From: Streptomyces sp. NBC_00353
Lineage (GTDB): Bacteria > Actinomycetota > Actinomycetes > Streptomycetales > Streptomycetaceae
Length of the DNA: 64,000 nt
Reading direction: 5' to 3'
NCBI RefSeq assembly: GCF_036108815.1
Contig: NZ_CP107985.1
Span: 2,604,001-2,668,000, forward strand
The position numbers and the translations under genes are program-made. The notes beneath the pieces were generated by a model. The model ran no database searches and had not been told where the DNA came from. It worked only from the letters and a program-made list of their open reading frames with translations. This document shows, one piece after another, positions 62,174 through 64,000 of this stretch; positions within the stretch are counted from its first letter, which is position 1, and each line of letters opens with the position of its first letter.

Positions 62174-62550
62174 CGTCCCGCCTTCATCCTGCGGACTGTG
62201 CCGGGTAGCGCCGTACCAGGTCACACAGTCAGGATGCGCCCCGGCGGCCCTGCAGCGCACCCGGTGAACCCGGTCCGGCAATGAACGACATCTTCCAACA
62301 CCATGCGAGTCTTTTGCGTCCTATGGAAGCTGCGTCATGTGTCTGGAGTCGCAACATGTCATGGGACAGCTCGGACCCATCCGCTCCACGCGCCCACATT
62401 TTTGGGCGTTATTCGCAAAAGGCGCCAAGTCAAGTCTCAATTTTGAGCGATCATGACGCTATTTTGCAAACGGCATAGACGTCTTTGCGGTCCACTCCTA
62501 GCCTGTGGGGCGTCCGAAGAGCCCCCACGAGCCGCAAGGACGACGATCAC
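62174..62550. promoter_or_regulatory. regulatory region upstream of the glucanase gene
   Basis: This 377-base divergent gap is AT-rich for the genome at 62395-62490. GCAAA(A/C)GGC occurs at 62415-62423 and 62466-62474, a third similar box in inverted orientation (CTTTGCGG) lies near 62483-62490, and the palindrome CTCAA-TT-TTGAG occupies 62436-62447. Such repeated boxes suggest control of polysaccharide use by a dedicated regulator. No open frame is supported here. Confidence 0.5.
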
Positions 62551-64000
62551 GTGACCCCACCACCGAAACGCCTCCTGCTCAGACGCTCTCTGTCCGCCTC
62601 CCTCTCCCTGGCCCTCGCCGCGTTCGGCACCGCCGCCGCGGTCGTACTGTCCAGCGCCCCGCCCGCCCGGGCCGCGGGTGTCCCCGCACCCTCCCCCCTC
62701 GCGGTCCCCGGCCGCGGTGCGACCGTTCCGTTCAAGGAACAGGAAGCCGAGTACGCGGCCACGAACGGCACGCTGATCGGACCGAACCGGCTGTACGGCA
62801 CGCTGCCCTCCGAGGCCTCGGGCCGGCAGGCCGTGACGCTGGACGCCGTCGGCGAGTACGTGGAATTCACCCTCACCGCCCCGGCGAACGCGATGTCCTT
62901 CCGGTACTCGCTGCCGGACAGCGCCGACGGAACGGGACGGGACGCCTCGATCGACGTGCGCGTGGGTGACGGGGCGCCGAAAAGCGTCCCGGTCACATCG
63001 AAGTACGGCTGGTACTACGGCGGTTACCCGTTCAACAACAACCCGGGCGACACCAACCCGCACCACTTCTACGACGAGGCCCGGACCACGTTCGGGTCGA
63101 CTCTCCCCATCGGCACGAAGGTGCGGCTCCAGGTCGCCTCCACGGCCGCTTCGCCGACGTTCACCATCGACCTGGCCGACTTCGAGCAGGTCGGCGCCCC
63201 GGTCGGCAGGCCGTCGGGGGCGCTGGACGTCGTGAGCGACTTCGGCGCCGACCCGACGGGCGCCACCGACTCCACCGGCAGGATCCAGGCGGCCGTCGAC
63301 GCCGGCCGGGCCCAGGGCAAGGAGGTGTACATCCCACAGGGAACGTTCCAGGTCCGCGATCACATCGTCGTCGACAAGGTGACACTGCGCGGGGCCGGTC
63401 CCTGGTACAGCGTGCTGACCGGGCGGGATCCGTCGAACCGCAGCAAGGCGGTCGGGGTCTACGGCAAGTACGCCGCGGACGGCGGCAGCACCGATGTCAC
63501 CCTCAAGGACTTCGCCATCATCGGCGACATCCGTGAGCGGGTGGACAACGACCAGGTCAACGCCATCGGCGGGGCAATGTCCAATTCGGTTGTCGACAAC
63601 ATCTGGATGCAGCACACCAAGTGCGGCGCCTGGATGGACGGGCCTATGGACAATTTCACCGTCAAGAACAGCCGCATTCTGGACCAGACCGCCGACGGTG
63701 TGAATTTCCATTACGGCGTCACGAACTCCACCGTCACCAACACATTCGTCCGCAACACCGGTGACGACGGCCTGGCGATGTGGGCGGAGAACGTACCGAA
63801 TGTGAAGAACAAGTTCACGTTCAACACCGTGATCCTGCCGATCCTCGCGAACAACATCGTGACGTACGGCGGCAAGGACATCACCATCTCCGACAACGTC
63901 ATGTCCGACACGATCACCAATGGCGGCGGCCTTCATGTCGCCAATCGCTATCCCGGTGTGAATTCCGGTCGGGGCACGGCGGTCTCCGGCATCACGACAG
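62551..64000 (+). CDS. secreted GH87 alpha-1,3-glucanase/mycodextranase, 3' part outside window
   Basis: An open frame of 483 codons runs off the right edge. The leader (KRLLLRRSLSASLSLALAAF, then cleavage near ARA) is Sec- or Tat-like. A carbohydrate-binding beta-sandwich (about 50-215, with YVEFTLTAPANAMSFRYSLP) precedes the right-handed beta-helix of family GH87. Three Asp residues in TADGVNFHYG and NTGDDGLAMWAE lie 23 and 24 residues apart, as do the known catalytic Asp1045, Asp1068 and Asp1069 of bacterial alpha-1,3-glucanases. The enzyme would cut fungal or dextran-type alpha-glucans outside the cell. The GTG start has AAGGA upstream. GCAAA boxes upstream hint at substrate control. Confidence 0.88.
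   Translation, partial: MTPPPKRLLLRRSLSASLSLALAAFGTAAAVVLSSAPPARAAGVPAPSPLAVPGRGATVPFKEQEAEYAATNGTLIGPNRLYGTLPSEASGRQAVTLDAVGEYVEFTLTAPANAMSFRYSLPDSADGTGRDASIDVRVGDGAPKSVPVTSKYGWYYGGYPFNNNPGDTNPHHFYDEARTTFGSTLPIGTKVRLQVASTAASPTFTIDLADFEQVGAPVGRPSGALDVVSDFGADPTGATDSTGRIQAAVDAGRAQGKEVYIPQGTFQVRDHIVVDKVTLRGAGPWYSVLTGRDPSNRSKAVGVYGKYAADGGSTDVTLKDFAIIGDIRERVDNDQVNAIGGAMSNSVVDNIWMQHTKCGAWMDGPMDNFTVKNSRILDQTADGVNFHYGVTNSTVTNTFVRNTGDDGLAMWAENVPNVKNKFTFNTVILPILANNIVTYGGKDITISDNVMSDTITNGGGLHVANRYPGVNSGRGTAVSGITT

Overview
The window is chromosomal DNA of a Streptomyces-type actinomycete. Composition is strongly GC-rich with G or C in most third codon positions, starts are often GTG or TTG, secreted proteins have long Tat- or Sec-type leaders, and several SpoIIE/RsbU-type phosphatases are present. 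The gene order had - tetR - ccr - ecm - mcl - maoC - mcd - psd - pssA in the right third is a familiar Streptomyces chromosomal arrangement. No rRNA, tRNA or CRISPR array was recognised.

Layout. 1-4.3 kb: a truncated aldehyde dehydrogenase (minus), a decayed IS5-type transposase and a secreted phosphocholine-type phospholipase C. 4.4-13.7 kb: a signalling/stress block on the minus strand with three PP2C (SpoIIE/RsbU-type) phosphatases bordered by two double-domain VOC proteins, then two small stress- or DNA-associated proteins. 14-20.5 kb: small hypotheticals, a divergent quinone oxidoreductase/ArsR pair with a clear operator, monomeric isocitrate dehydrogenase, a nitrilase-family amidase, a GNAT and a LapA-like membrane protein. 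20.6-27.7 kb: a secreted S15 peptidase, then a minus-strand peptidase operon (DppA, M20, S9, and a frameshifted S66 LD-carboxypeptidase). 27.9-32.2 kb: a cell-wall-anchored (LAXTG) hydrolase, a divergent aldo/keto reductase/LysR pair and a GH18-like exported protein.

32.3-36.3 kb: an exopolysaccharide operon: a small membrane protein, a fused polysaccharide deacetylase-family 2 glycosyltransferase, and a membrane acyltransferase, preceded by a 27-bp AT-rich palindrome. 36.3-47.4 kb: a methyltransferase, a PAS-GAF-PP2C-ATPase regulator, an MFS exporter fused to beta-sandwich repeats, a SRPBCC protein, a solitary serine integrase, an exported tripeptidyl-peptidase-like hydrolase, a GNAT and a HEAT-repeat protein.

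47.7-57.9 kb: the ethylmalonyl-CoA pathway. A two-domain 3-hydroxyacyl-CoA dehydrogenase and a TetR regulator precede a tight five-gene operon for crotonyl-CoA carboxylase/reductase, ethylmalonyl-CoA mutase, a malyl-CoA lyase-type enzyme, a MaoC hydratase and an acyl-CoA dehydrogenase. Together they assimilate acetyl-CoA and feed ethylmalonyl- and methylmalonyl-CoA, which are also polyketide extender units. 58.1-59.6 kb: psd-pssA, for phosphatidylethanolamine synthesis. 59.7-62.2 kb: a fifth PP2C phosphatase. 62.6 kb to the end: the start of a secreted GH87 alpha-1,3-glucanase/mycodextranase, cut by the window edge.

No wholly new multi-gene system was found. The most unusual points are the frameshift in the peptidase operon, the LAXTG-anchored hydrolase, the MFS/beta-sandwich fusion, the palindrome ahead of the exopolysaccharide genes, the solitary integrase with a probably leaderless promoter, and a 47-bp perfect repeat inside the tandem dehydrogenase.
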